From positions 62,001-126,000 of the forward strand of contig CAWDVA010000009.1 in the NCBI GenBank assembly GCA_963805645.1: DNA of 64,000 nt, given 5' to 3'. Each line of letters begins with the position of its first letter. Within the stretch, counting starts at the first letter, position 1. Source of the DNA: CAVXEH01 sp963805645 (lineage in GTDB: Bacteria; Chloroflexota; Limnocylindria; QHBO01). Position numbers and translations under genes: made by a program. The notes beneath the pieces were generated by a model, which had not been told where the DNA came from, did no database searches, and saw only the letters and a list, made by a program, of their open reading frames with translations. Positions 16,972 through 25,128 of this stretch are shown one piece after another.

Positions 16972-17478
16972 ATGGCAGACCGACCGGCGCCACCCTCTGG
17001 CGCACTCGACACGACCAAGCAGTACACCGCGACCTTCAAGACGGCCAAGGGCGACATCGTCGTCGAGCTGTACGCCGACCGGGTGCCGCTGACGGTCGAG
17101 AATTTCGTCAACCTGGCGCGTGCCGGCTTCTACGACGGCACCACCTTCCACCGGGTCATCGGCGGCTTCATGGCCCAGGGAGGCGATCCGACCGGAACCG
17201 GGCGGGGCGGTCCCGGGTACCAGTTCGGCGACGAGTTCCACCCATCCCTGCGTCACGACCGGGCCGGGACCCTGTCCATGGCGAACGCCGGGCCGGGCAC
17301 CAACGGGAGCCAATTCTTCATCACCTACGGGCCCACGCCGCACCTGGACGACCGGCACAGCGTATTCGGCCGGGTGACCTCCGGCATGGACGTGCTGACC
17401 TCGCTCCGCGAACGGGACCCGCAGCGCGATCCGAAACCCGGCGATGCGATCGAGACCATCGAGATCGCCGAGTCCTGA
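16972..17478 (+). CDS. peptidyl-prolyl cis-trans isomerase, cyclophilin type
   Basis: A 168-residue cytoplasmic cyclophilin (no signal peptide). The core reads GDIVVELYADRVPLTVENFVNLARAGFYDGTTFHRVIGGFMAQGGDPTGTG, with the catalytic Arg in FHRVI, then NGSQFFIT and a final HSVFGRV strand. It speeds Xaa-Pro isomerisation in protein folding. The tryptophan of cyclosporin-sensitive enzymes is replaced by His (TPHLDDRHSVFG), as in many bacterial PpiB proteins. A CGGAGAT ribosome site precedes ATG. Confidence 0.93.
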   Translation: MADRPAPPSGALDTTKQYTATFKTAKGDIVVELYADRVPLTVENFVNLARAGFYDGTTFHRVIGGFMAQGGDPTGTGRGGPGYQFGDEFHPSLRHDRAGTLSMANAGPGTNGSQFFITYGPTPHLDDRHSVFGRVTSGMDVLTSLRERDPQRDPKPGDAIETIEIAES

Positions 17479-17493
17479 GCCGCCTCCCGGCCG

Positions 17494-18174
17494 CTAGGGC
17501 GAGGGTGCCACGAGGCGGTCCGGCGACGTGCTTCGGTATGTCTCGATCCAGCGCAGGACGTCGTCCGCGTAGCGCTGCGAATTGTTGTAGGCGATGAGCG
17601 CGCGGCGCAGCTGCGCCGGATCGGTGTAGTCGCCCGGCTCGCGCAGGCAAAGGTGGGCCGCGGCAGTGAGGGCGGCATCGTAGAGGTTGTTCGGATCCGC
17701 CACCCCGTCGCCGTTGCCATCGCGGCCGAGCTCCCGCCATGTCGTGGGGATGAACTGCATGGGCCCCACGGCATGGTCCCAGCTCCGGTCGCCGTCGAGG
17801 CGGCCCTTGTCGGTGTCCGCGATGGCCTGCGTCCCGCCGGAGCCATCGAGCGCCGGCCCGATGATGGACGGGGTCACGGTCCCATCGGCCTCCAGCGTTC
17901 GCGGACCGTTCACCCGACCATGGTCGGACTCGACCTTGCCGAGTGCGGCCAGGATCGTCCAGTCCACCGCGCAGCCCTCGGTGATCGAGCGCGACTCGGC
18001 TGCTGCCTGCCGATAGGCCGCATAGGCGACCGCGGGGAGCCGGCGGCCCGACAGGTCGACGCCGGGCAGCAGCGTGACGAGCACCACGCCCCCGACGACC
18101 ATGGCGGCGAGGAGGGTGAAGGCGGGGAGGAGGGAGCGGCGCGGGCGGGCCCGCCGGCGGGCGGATGAGGGCAT
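17494..18174 (-). CDS. lytic murein transglycosylase (SLT/MltB-like)
   Basis: A 226-residue exported protein: an arginine-rich N-terminus, one signal/anchor helix (LLPAFTLLAAMVVGGVVLVTLL), then a goose-lysozyme-like domain with the catalytic Glu in DWTILAALGKVESDHGR near residue 82, VGPMQFIPTTW and a C-terminal IAYNNSQRYADDVLRW helix. It should cleave peptidoglycan to 1,6-anhydro ends. Length and layout match the short transglycosylases common in high-GC Gram-positives. Convergent with the cyclophilin gene. Confidence 0.9.
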   Translation of the reverse strand: MPSSARRRARPRRSLLPAFTLLAAMVVGGVVLVTLLPGVDLSGRRLPAVAYAAYRQAAAESRSITEGCAVDWTILAALGKVESDHGRVNGPRTLEADGTVTPSIIGPALDGSGGTQAIADTDKGRLDGDRSWDHAVGPMQFIPTTWRELGRDGNGDGVADPNNLYDAALTAAAHLCLREPGDYTDPAQLRRALIAYNNSQRYADDVLRWIETYRSTSPDRLVAPSP

Positions 18175-18258
18175 CGGGCACAGGCTGACACACTCGGTCC
18201 GGGCGCGCAGCGGGCCGTCCGTGCGCCGGTGGGCGTCGCGCGTCGCGAACGCGTGGCC

Positions 18259-18264
18259 GATACT
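18259..18264 (+). promoter_or_regulatory. -10 box of S9 peptidase gene (leaderless type)
   Basis: GATACT 6 bp before GTG 18271. Confidence 0.45.
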
Positions 18265-18270
18265 CGCGCA

Positions 18271-20457
18271 GTGAGCCGACCACCCACGATCCTCGAGCGA
18301 CTGACCCGGCAGCCGTTGCCCGGGCTGGATCACCCGACCCAGCTCCGCTTCTCGCAGGACGGGGAATGGGTCGTCTACCTGCAGCCCGAGCGGCGCTCGA
18401 ACGTTCGCTCGCTCTGGCGGCACGACCTCTCCAGCGGCGAGCGCCGGGTGCTCGTTTCCGGGTCGACCACCGGCCGCCCCGCGCCGCTCGAACGAGGCGA
18501 GGAGCTGCTCCGGCAACGGCGCCGGGAATCCGGGCTGGGGTTGGCGAGGTACCGGGCGGCCGCGAAGGGAGACTGCTTCGTTGCGGTCCAGCGCGGACGA
18601 TGCCTTGTCTCGCGCGACGGGCAGCCGGCGGAGGCGCTCGGTCCCTGGGACGACGTCCAGGACGCGCTCCCGTCGCCGGACGGGGGGCGGATCGCCCTCG
18701 TACGGCGCGGCGACCTGTGGATCGCCCCGGCGGCCGGTGATCCGCTGCGGCTCACCCACTCCGCGGCTCCGGGTGCCTTCAACGGCCTGGCTGAGTACAT
18801 CGCTGCCGAAGAGCTCGATCGGTTCGACGGCTGCTGGTGGAGCGCCGATGGCGGCGCGCTCGCCTGGACGAGCGTCGACGGGCGCCACGTCCCGGAGATC
18901 GACATCGCGCACGCCACCCGCGCCACGCGCGGCGCGGCCTCCCCTGATCGTCACCGCTATCCGTTCGCGGGAGCCGCCAACGCGCGCGTCACCCTGGTCG
19001 TCTGCGATCTCGCCGGCGGCGACGAGGGTCGCGCCGTGGACCTCGACATCGGCGATGGCTACCTCGCCCGCGTCGTACCGCACCCGGCCGGGGGATGGCT
19101 GGCGGCCGTCCTGCCGCGCGACCAGAGGACGCTGCGCTGGTGGCGGGTGGCCGCCACCGGCGCGGCAGCTGGGGCCTGGGAGGAGCGCGCCGACCCATGG
19201 GTCAACCTCGACGACGCCACGCGCGTCCTGTCCGACGGCCGGGTCCTTCGGGCGACCGAGGCGACCGGGTTCCGACACCTGGAGCTGCGCAGCCCGGACG
19301 GGACGGTCGAGCGGCGGCTGACGGGCGGCGCCTGGACGATCACTGATGTCGCGCACTGCGACGAGCGGCGCGGCGAGGTCCTGTTCGTGAGCACCGCCGA
19401 CGGCGCCGCACAGCGCCACCTGTATGCCGTACCCCTCGACGCCGCGGCGCCGGTCGAACGGCCGGCCCGTCTCACCGCGGACCCGGGATGGCATGCCATC
19501 GTCGCCGCCCCCGACGGCAGCCGCTGGATCGACACCTGGTCGACGCGTGAGCACGCGCCCGCCGTCGTGGTCCGGTCCCGCGCGGGGCACCTCGAGGCGG
19601 TGATTCATCGCGCCTCGACGTCCGCGCGGCGGCGTCACCTGGTGGTTCCCGAGCTGCGCGTCCTCACCGCCGGCGACGGCCGAACGAAGCTACACGCCGC
19701 TCTCTTCGATCCGCCGGCCCCGGCAGGAAGCCCGCCGCCCGCCGTGGTGTGGGTCTACGGCGGACCGCACGTCCAGCATGTCCGCGACGCCTGGGAGCTC
19801 ACCGTCCATCCCCTCCGCCAGGCGCTCACCGACGCGGGATTCGTCGTGATGGTGGTGGATGGCCGGGGGAGCGCCAACCGTGGACTCCGCTTCGAGTCGC
19901 CGCTTGCCGGCGCGCTGGGCACCGCGGAGGTCGATGACCAGGCGGCGGCCGTCGAGGCGCTCACTGCCGAAGGACGGATCGACGGCACCCGGGTGGCGAT
20001 CACCGGCGGCAGCTACGGCGGCTACATGACCATTCGCTGCCTCATGCGCCGACCCGGATGCTTCCGCGCGGGTGTTGCCGTGGCACCGGTCGTCGACTGG
20101 ACGCGCTACGACACCGGATACACCGAGCGCTACCTCGGAACGCCGCAGGGTGGCGCAGACGCCTATGCTCGGGCCTCGCTCACCGACGAGGCATCACGCC
20201 TCGACGGAGACCTGCTCGTGATTCACGGCACGCTGGACGAGAACGTCCACCCCCGTCACACCGAGCGCCTGCTCGAGGCGCTGGCCGCGGCCGGACGCCG
20301 GGTCGAGGTCCTGTGGCTCGGCGGCGAGCGCCACCGCACCCAGTCCCGTCGGCAGATGCTGCGTCGCGACCGGCGGACAGTGTCCTTCCTGCGGCGGGCA
20401 CTCGGCCTCGACGGGCCGGGCCCGGATCAGGCGGCCACCTCGTACAGCAGGCTGTAG
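18271..20457 (+). CDS. S9 family prolyl oligopeptidase (dipeptidyl-peptidase IV-like)
   Basis: A 728-residue serine peptidase without a signal peptide. An N-terminal beta-propeller (about 1-480) carries the AAEELDRFDGCWWSADGGALAW segment whose Glu pair binds the substrate amino terminus in DPP-IV enzymes. The alpha/beta-hydrolase domain has Ser581 in GGSYGGYM, Asp656 in HGTLDENVH and His688 in GERHRT, a complete triad. It should remove dipeptides from peptides with Pro or Ala in second position. GTG start chosen for the GATACT box. Its 3' end overlaps the convergent zinc-ribbon gene by 31 bp. Confidence 0.92.
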   Translation: MSRPPTILERLTRQPLPGLDHPTQLRFSQDGEWVVYLQPERRSNVRSLWRHDLSSGERRVLVSGSTTGRPAPLERGEELLRQRRRESGLGLARYRAAAKGDCFVAVQRGRCLVSRDGQPAEALGPWDDVQDALPSPDGGRIALVRRGDLWIAPAAGDPLRLTHSAAPGAFNGLAEYIAAEELDRFDGCWWSADGGALAWTSVDGRHVPEIDIAHATRATRGAASPDRHRYPFAGAANARVTLVVCDLAGGDEGRAVDLDIGDGYLARVVPHPAGGWLAAVLPRDQRTLRWWRVAATGAAAGAWEERADPWVNLDDATRVLSDGRVLRATEATGFRHLELRSPDGTVERRLTGGAWTITDVAHCDERRGEVLFVSTADGAAQRHLYAVPLDAAAPVERPARLTADPGWHAIVAAPDGSRWIDTWSTREHAPAVVVRSRAGHLEAVIHRASTSARRRHLVVPELRVLTAGDGRTKLHAALFDPPAPAGSPPPAVVWVYGGPHVQHVRDAWELTVHPLRQALTDAGFVVMVVDGRGSANRGLRFESPLAGALGTAEVDDQAAAVEALTAEGRIDGTRVAITGGSYGGYMTIRCLMRRPGCFRAGVAVAPVVDWTRYDTGYTERYLGTPQGGADAYARASLTDEASRLDGDLLVIHGTLDENVHPRHTERLLEALAAAGRRVEVLWLGGERHRTQSRRQMLRRDRRTVSFLRRALGLDGPGPDQAATSYSRL

Positions 20458-20585
20458 GTCGTGAGCGGGTCCGGGGCGAACTCGGTCCGGGTTCCGCACG
20501 CGCTGCAGACGATCTCGTCCGCGGCCTCGTCGACCTCGAACGCGACTTCGTCCTCGCACCAGGGGCAGATGAACTGAACGGTCAT
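20427..20585 (-). CDS. small zinc-ribbon protein
   Basis: A 52-residue protein with CPWC near residue 7 and CSAC near residue 27, a rubredoxin-like four-cysteine zinc ribbon, surrounded by acidic residues (DEVAFEVDEAADE). Free-standing ribbons like this are common in high-GC bacteria but have no assigned role. It is convergent with the S9 peptidase, overlapping its 3' end. Confidence 0.7.
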   Translation of the reverse strand: MTVQFICPWCEDEVAFEVDEAADEIVCSACGTRTEFAPDPLTTYSLLYEVAA

Positions 20586-20702
20586 GCGGGCATCCTGCCG
20601 GCGGTCCGTGACACCTAGCCTGTCGCGATCGAGGGCGACCTGGCCGATCGTCGTCGACCGGTCGCCATCGGCCCACGGATTCTCACGTCCTGCCTGCAGC
20701 AC

Positions 20703-20731
20703 TTGCGTGGTTGCGCAACTCGTGAGAGAAT
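20703..20731 (+). promoter_or_regulatory. promoter of arsR-trxA with internal palindrome
   Basis: -35 TTGCGT (20703-20708), 17 bp spacer, -10 GAGAAT (20726-20731), 8 bp before ATG 20740. The spacer holds the perfect 10-bp palindrome GTTGCGCAAC (20710-20719), a likely autoregulatory operator for the ArsR protein made from it. Confidence 0.55.
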
Positions 20732-20739
20732 TCGCCCTG

Positions 20740-21036
20740 ATGGAAGCCACCACGCTCGTGACGGATGACACGCGGACCCGCGCGGCCGCGATCGCCAAAG
20801 CGCTCGCGGACCCCAAGCGTCTCTGGGTGGTCGAGCAGCTCGCGGAGGGCGAGCGCTCGGTCGGCGACCTCTCACGCTGCATCGGCTGCCAGGTGCCGAA
20901 CATGAGCCAGCACCTCTCCGTCCTGCGCAGCGCAGGGATCGTGGACAGCCGTCGCGAGGGAAGCACCGTCTTCTACCGGCTCGTGGACCCGACGGTCCTC
21001 GATGCCTACCGCCTACTCCAGCAGCTCGCCCGCTGA
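20740..21036 (+). CDS. ArsR/SmtB-family transcriptional repressor
   Basis: A 98-residue winged-helix regulator: ADPKRLWVVEQLAEGERSVGDLSRCIGCQVPNMSQHLSVLRSAGIVDSRREGSTVFYRL covers the helix-turn-helix and wing. The pair of cysteines in RCIGCQ lies at the start of the recognition helix region, where some ArsR proteins carry thiolate ligands for metals or redox switching. It should repress its own promoter until the thiols react. A thioredoxin gene follows 49 bp downstream, consistent with a thiol or metalloid stress unit. Confidence 0.88.
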   Translation: MEATTLVTDDTRTRAAAIAKALADPKRLWVVEQLAEGERSVGDLSRCIGCQVPNMSQHLSVLRSAGIVDSRREGSTVFYRLVDPTVLDAYRLLQQLAR

Positions 21037-21085
21037 ATCGGGCGCCAGTCCCAGCCAATCAACACGCGAAAGGATCAAGCAACCG

Positions 21086-21427
21086 ATGTCGAACGTCCGT
21101 GAAGTCACCGACGCCACCTGGGATGAGGTCGTCCTCAAGAGCGACAAGCCGGTGGTCGTCGATTTCTGGGCCACATGGTGTGGTCCCTGCCGGATGGTCG
21201 CCCCCGAGATCGAGAAGCTGGCGGCGAAGTACGAGGGCAAGGTCGACGTCGTGAAGCTCGATGTCGACGCCAACCCGCACACCGCCATGCACTACGGGAT
21301 CATGAGCATTCCCACGGTGGCGATCTTCTCCCCCGGCCAGCAGCCCCGCGCCGCGGTCGGCTTCCGACCGCTCGAGCAGCTCGAGGTCGCCTTCGGCCTG
21401 TCGGCGCTCGAGCAGCCGTCTGCCTGA
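21086..21427 (+). CDS. trxA: thioredoxin
   Basis: A 113-residue thioredoxin with the canonical WCGPC active site (VVDFWATWCGPCRMVAPEIEKLA) and the cis-Pro in SIPTVAIF. It reduces protein disulfides in the cytoplasm. An AAAGGA ribosome site precedes ATG 21086. It is co-oriented with the ArsR gene and followed by a strong hairpin, so arsR-trxA looks like a closed two-gene unit. Confidence 0.93.
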   Translation: MSNVREVTDATWDEVVLKSDKPVVVDFWATWCGPCRMVAPEIEKLAAKYEGKVDVVKLDVDANPHTAMHYGIMSIPTVAIFSPGQQPRAAVGFRPLEQLEVAFGLSALEQPSA

Positions 21428-21457
21428 CGGCCTGACCGCCGGCAAACCGGCTCACTC

Positions 21458-21489
21458 GGCGCCCATCCTCGACCACGGGGATGGGCGCC
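21458..21489 (+). terminator. hairpin after trxA
   Basis: Perfect 11-bp stem GGCGCCCATCC / GGATGGGCGCC with a 10-base loop, followed by a T/G-rich stretch. It closes the arsR-trxA unit and rules out the ATG at 21481 as start of the next gene. Confidence 0.65.
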
Positions 21490-21503
21490 GTTCGTGTTTG
21501 GGG

Positions 21504-21509
21504 CATACT
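21504..21509 (+). promoter_or_regulatory. -10 box of M1-like peptidase gene (leaderless type)
   Basis: CATACT 7 bp before GTG 21517. Confidence 0.45.
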
Positions 21510-21516
21510 GCGCGCC

Positions 21517-23643
21517 GTGAGGCGCTCCGTCACCGGCCGGCTGCTTGCCGTCGCCGCTGCGGTGCTGCTCGGGGGGCTCGTCCTCCTGCCGCCGCCTGCA
21601 GCCCGCGCGGCGGACAGCGGCCTGCAGGTCGTTACCAGCACGCGGTACACGGCGCTGCCCGACGAGAAGCGCATCGCGGTGACGATCGACGCGGTCGCCA
21701 CCAACACGACGCCCGATCCGCCGAACGGCCGCTACTACTACACCACCGCGCGCTTCGCCGTGCAGCCCGGGATCCGCAACCTGTCGGCGAGCAGCGACGG
21801 CCAGCCCATCGTCTCCCGGATCGTGGACAGCTCCGCGGAGTTCACCACCATCGAGGTCGCGTTCGGCCGGGCCGTCTTCCACAACCAGTCGGCGACGTTC
21901 CGCGTGTCGTTCGACATCACCGATCCGGGCGGCCGCCCCAACCGCGACGTACGCGTGGCCGGGACGCTGGTCGCCTTCCCGATATGGGCCTTCGGGTCGG
22001 AGAACACGCCCGGCAGCACGGTCAGCGTGGTCATCCCGGCCGGCTACAGCGTGACGGTGGAGGCCGGCGACCTGGTGAGTGCGGCGGGCCCCAACGGCAC
22101 CACCGTCCTCACCGCCCCCACGATCCCGGACCCCTATTCGTACTTCGCCTACGTCACCGCCGAGCGGCCGGGTGCCTTCAAGGAGACCACCGCGACCGTC
22201 GTCTTTCCCGACGGAAGCGTGCCGGTCCTCATCCGGGCCTGGGACGACGACCCGGACTGGGGCACCCGGCTGTCGGAGCTGATGACGCGTGGCCTGCCGG
22301 TGCTCCGCAACCTGATCGGCCTCGACTACCTCGTCCATGGTGAGCTCAAGGTGGAGGAGGCGGCCACGTCGCGGCTGGGTGACTACGCGGGCGTGTACAA
22401 CGACGTGACCGAGACCATCGACGTCCGCTACGACGCCGATGGCTACACCGCCCTCCACGAGGCGGCGCACACCTGGTTCAACGGCAACCTCTTCCCCGAT
22501 CGCTGGATCGGGGAAGCCTGGGCGGAGTACTACGGCGTTGCGGCCGGACAGGCGATCGGCGCCGACGGCGACGTCTTCACCCTGACGCCCGCCCTCCAGG
22601 CCGCGAAGATCCCGCTCAACAGCTGGGGCACCATCGGCAGCGAGCCGGTGAACACGGAGGACTACGGCTACGCGGCGAGCTACCGGCTCGCGCAGCTCAT
22701 CGCCGAGCGGGCGACCACCGCGGGTCTGCAGCGCGTCTGGCAGGCGGCCCATGCCGCTCAGGCGGCCTACCAGCCGGTGCACGCCCGTCCCGGCGCGGCA
22801 CCGGAGAAGGGCGTTTCCGCCAACGTCGCGGGCTGGCAGCAGCTCCTGGACCTGCTCGAGGAGCGAACCGGCGCGAACTACGACGACCTGTGGCGCACCT
22901 GGGTCGTGACGTCGGCACAGGCATCGCTCATGGACGCCCGGGTCACGGCACGGGCCACGTACCAGGACACGGTCACCCTCGCGGGCGACTGGGAACTCCC
23001 GTCGTCGGTGCGCTACGACATGGGGGCATGGGACTTCCGGGCAGCCGATGACCTGATGACCGATGCGCGCGCGGTGCTCGTCGACCGCGCAACGATCGAC
23101 TCGCGGGCCGCGACCCTGTCGCTCTCGGTGCCGACGACCCTGCGCGCGGCGTTCGAGGCCGGTCCGACGTTCGACGCGGCCAAGCGGGACGCGGCCGACG
23201 AGCTCGCGGCGCTCGCCGCCATTGGATCGGCCACGACCACCCTCGCCAGCGATCCCAGCCCGGTGGAGTGGGTGGGCCTGCTCTTCGCCGACCCGCGCGC
23301 CGAGCTGAGCGCGGCGCGCGGCGCGTTCGAGAACGGGCAGGCGTCCGATGCAACCGCCCAGGCCGATGCGGCGCGGGCCGAACGCGAGGGAGCCGCCGAC
23401 GTCGGCCGGCTGCGGGTCGCCGTCACCGGCGGCTCGCTGCTCGTCATTGACGGCCTGGCGATGGGCGCGCTTGCCGTGCGTCGCCGACGCCGCCGGACCC
23501 GCCGGGATCGTGCACGCGAGCAAGCCGGGCCCGGGCTGTCGCCATGGGGCCCCTCCGATGCGCCAAGCGTGCCCCCCGCTCCAGGCGAGCCACCCGCCGG
23601 TCCGCCTCCTGCCTCGGCAGATCCTCCGCCGAACACCCCCTGA
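21517..23643 (+). CDS. exported M1-like (gluzincin) metallopeptidase with C-terminal membrane helix
   Basis: A 708-residue secreted protein. A signal peptide (LLAVAAAVLLGGLVLLPPPAARAAD) leads into a beta-rich N-terminal part and a gluzincin domain with HEAAH (314-318) and Glu337, exactly the HExxH-18-E spacing of M1 aminopeptidases. It lacks an obvious GxMEN exopeptidase motif, so it may not be an aminopeptidase. Near the C-terminus are one helix (LLVIDGLAMGALAV), an Arg-rich block and a Pro-rich tail. Start GTG is chosen because the upstream ATG lies inside the trxA hairpin. Confidence 0.8.
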   Translation: MRRSVTGRLLAVAAAVLLGGLVLLPPPAARAADSGLQVVTSTRYTALPDEKRIAVTIDAVATNTTPDPPNGRYYYTTARFAVQPGIRNLSASSDGQPIVSRIVDSSAEFTTIEVAFGRAVFHNQSATFRVSFDITDPGGRPNRDVRVAGTLVAFPIWAFGSENTPGSTVSVVIPAGYSVTVEAGDLVSAAGPNGTTVLTAPTIPDPYSYFAYVTAERPGAFKETTATVVFPDGSVPVLIRAWDDDPDWGTRLSELMTRGLPVLRNLIGLDYLVHGELKVEEAATSRLGDYAGVYNDVTETIDVRYDADGYTALHEAAHTWFNGNLFPDRWIGEAWAEYYGVAAGQAIGADGDVFTLTPALQAAKIPLNSWGTIGSEPVNTEDYGYAASYRLAQLIAERATTAGLQRVWQAAHAAQAAYQPVHARPGAAPEKGVSANVAGWQQLLDLLEERTGANYDDLWRTWVVTSAQASLMDARVTARATYQDTVTLAGDWELPSSVRYDMGAWDFRAADDLMTDARAVLVDRATIDSRAATLSLSVPTTLRAAFEAGPTFDAAKRDAADELAALAAIGSATTTLASDPSPVEWVGLLFADPRAELSAARGAFENGQASDATAQADAARAEREGAADVGRLRVAVTGGSLLVIDGLAMGALAVRRRRRRTRRDRAREQAGPGLSPWGPSDAPSVPPAPGEPPAGPPPASADPPPNTP

Positions 23644-23677
23644 CCAGCGGACCAGTGCGGGCCAGGCGGGGTCCGGG

Positions 23678-23683
23678 TACGCT
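23678..23683 (+). promoter_or_regulatory. -10 box of MFS gene (leaderless type)
   Basis: TACGCT 9 bp before GTG 23693. Confidence 0.45.
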
Positions 23684-23692
23684 GTCCCCACC

Positions 23693-25072
23693 GTGATAGC
23701 CCGCACCGTGCATCGGTCGATCTCCGCCGTCCTCCTGGGGACCTTCACCCTGCGCTTCTCGACCGGCCTGACCGGCGGGCTCCTCATCTACTACATCGCC
23801 AAGATGCCGAGGCACGGCGGGCCGGAAATCTCCGCGCTCGAGCTGGGCTTCATCACCGCCGCCTACTTCCTGGCGGAGCTCACCCTCTCGCCGGTATTCG
23901 GCGTGCTCAGCGATCACCTGGGTGCGCACCGGGTCATGCAGTGGGGACCCGTGTTCGGGGCGGTTGCGGTGATCATGACCGGCCTGCCCATCCCCTGGAT
24001 CCCCATCGCCATCGTCGTCTGGCTGGGCATCACCCGGCTGCTGGAGGGCGCCGCCGCCGGCTCGTCGATCCCGTCCATCCTGGGCTATATCGCCCTCGCG
24101 ACCTCCGGCGACGAGCAGCTGCGTGGCCGGACCGTGGCCCGTTTCGAGGCCGCCACCCTCGCCGGTCTCGGCGGGGGCGTCGTCGCCAGCGGCTGGCTCT
24201 TCGACCTGGTGGGTCCCGCTGGCTTCTTCATCAACGCGGCGGTCTACGCCTTCTCCTTCGCGATCTACCGCTTCGCCGTCGATGATCCCCAGGCAGCCGG
24301 GAACCTGGCAGGAGAGGAAGCGGCGGCGGCGTACGCGGCGGTCGGTCGCACTCGCTTCGACTGGGCGCGCTACCGCGAGGTGATCGGCAACCCGGCGGTC
24401 TGGCTGCTGGCCCCCACCTGGATCGCGCTCAACGCGGTCGTGGGATCGTGGACCACGCAGTCCGTCTTCCAGCTGGTGCGCGCGCCGTCGCGGACCTTCT
24501 CCGGACAGATGCTCATGGGCGGCTTCGATCCCGGGCAGGTCAGCATTGGCCTCGCGATCGCCATGCTCGTCTTCTTCGCCGGCCTGCTGTACTGGGGCAA
24601 CAAGTTCAGGGCGCTGCGACGCACGACCATCATCTTCATCGGCATCGGTGGCGGGCTGGTCATGCTGGCCGCGATCTTCGCGCTGAACCACTCCCTCAAC
24701 TGGGGCATCCCGCTCCAGGTCGTGCTGGCCATGGCCGCCTGCGGCGGCCTGTTCGTGATGGCGGGCGCAACGCCCGCCGCCCTGGGCCTGCTGGCCGACA
24801 TGAGCGAGGCGCACCCTGAGGACCGCGGCGCGATCATGGGCCTCTACTCCGTCTTTCTCGCGGTGGGCCAGATCACCGGCGCCCTGGTGGGCGGGGCCGC
24901 CGCCGACTGGCGCGGGATCGACGGCATCCTGGCCGCCAGCCTGGGCCTGCTGGTGATCGCCGTGCTGCCGATCCAACGGCTTCGCGCCAGCGAGCATCTC
25001 CTCGGCGGACCGGAGGATGAGGAACGACCGGCGAGCATCCGTGGCGCGGTCCACGGCGGGGGCCTCGACTGA
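23693..25072 (+). CDS. MFS transporter
   Basis: A 459-residue, twelve-helix major facilitator. Helix 1 is TFTLRFSTGLTGGLLIYYIAKM, and LSPVFGVLSDHLGAHRVM carries the conserved loop 2-3 motif (GxLSDxxGxR-like). The middle loop is long and charged. A second half begins near VWLLAPTWIALNAVVGSW. The substrate is unknown. The last 35 residues are hydrophilic. It is followed by proS after 56 bp. Confidence 0.88.
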   Translation: MIARTVHRSISAVLLGTFTLRFSTGLTGGLLIYYIAKMPRHGGPEISALELGFITAAYFLAELTLSPVFGVLSDHLGAHRVMQWGPVFGAVAVIMTGLPIPWIPIAIVVWLGITRLLEGAAAGSSIPSILGYIALATSGDEQLRGRTVARFEAATLAGLGGGVVASGWLFDLVGPAGFFINAAVYAFSFAIYRFAVDDPQAAGNLAGEEAAAAYAAVGRTRFDWARYREVIGNPAVWLLAPTWIALNAVVGSWTTQSVFQLVRAPSRTFSGQMLMGGFDPGQVSIGLAIAMLVFFAGLLYWGNKFRALRRTTIIFIGIGGGLVMLAAIFALNHSLNWGIPLQVVLAMAACGGLFVMAGATPAALGLLADMSEAHPEDRGAIMGLYSVFLAVGQITGALVGGAAADWRGIDGILAASLGLLVIAVLPIQRLRASEHLLGGPEDEERPASIRGAVHGGGLD

Positions 25073-25113
25073 CATCGCGCGGCTCCTGGCGGGGCGGGAC
25101 GCCCGTGAGCGGC

Positions 25114-25119
25114 TAGAAT
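25114..25119 (+). promoter_or_regulatory. -10 box of proS (leaderless type)
   Basis: TAGAAT 9 bp before ATG 25129. Confidence 0.5.
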
Positions 25120-25128
25120 CAGCGCCCC

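Noticed and set aside
15568..17358. 596-codon open frame on the minus strand
   Set aside because: Shadow of the ECF42 sigma and cyclophilin genes, which have clear domains on the plus strand.
21292..23787. long open frame (831 codons) on the minus strand
   Set aside because: Antisense shadow of the M1-like peptidase and its neighbours; composition is Arg/Gly/His/Val-rich with no domain, caused by high-GC codon bias.
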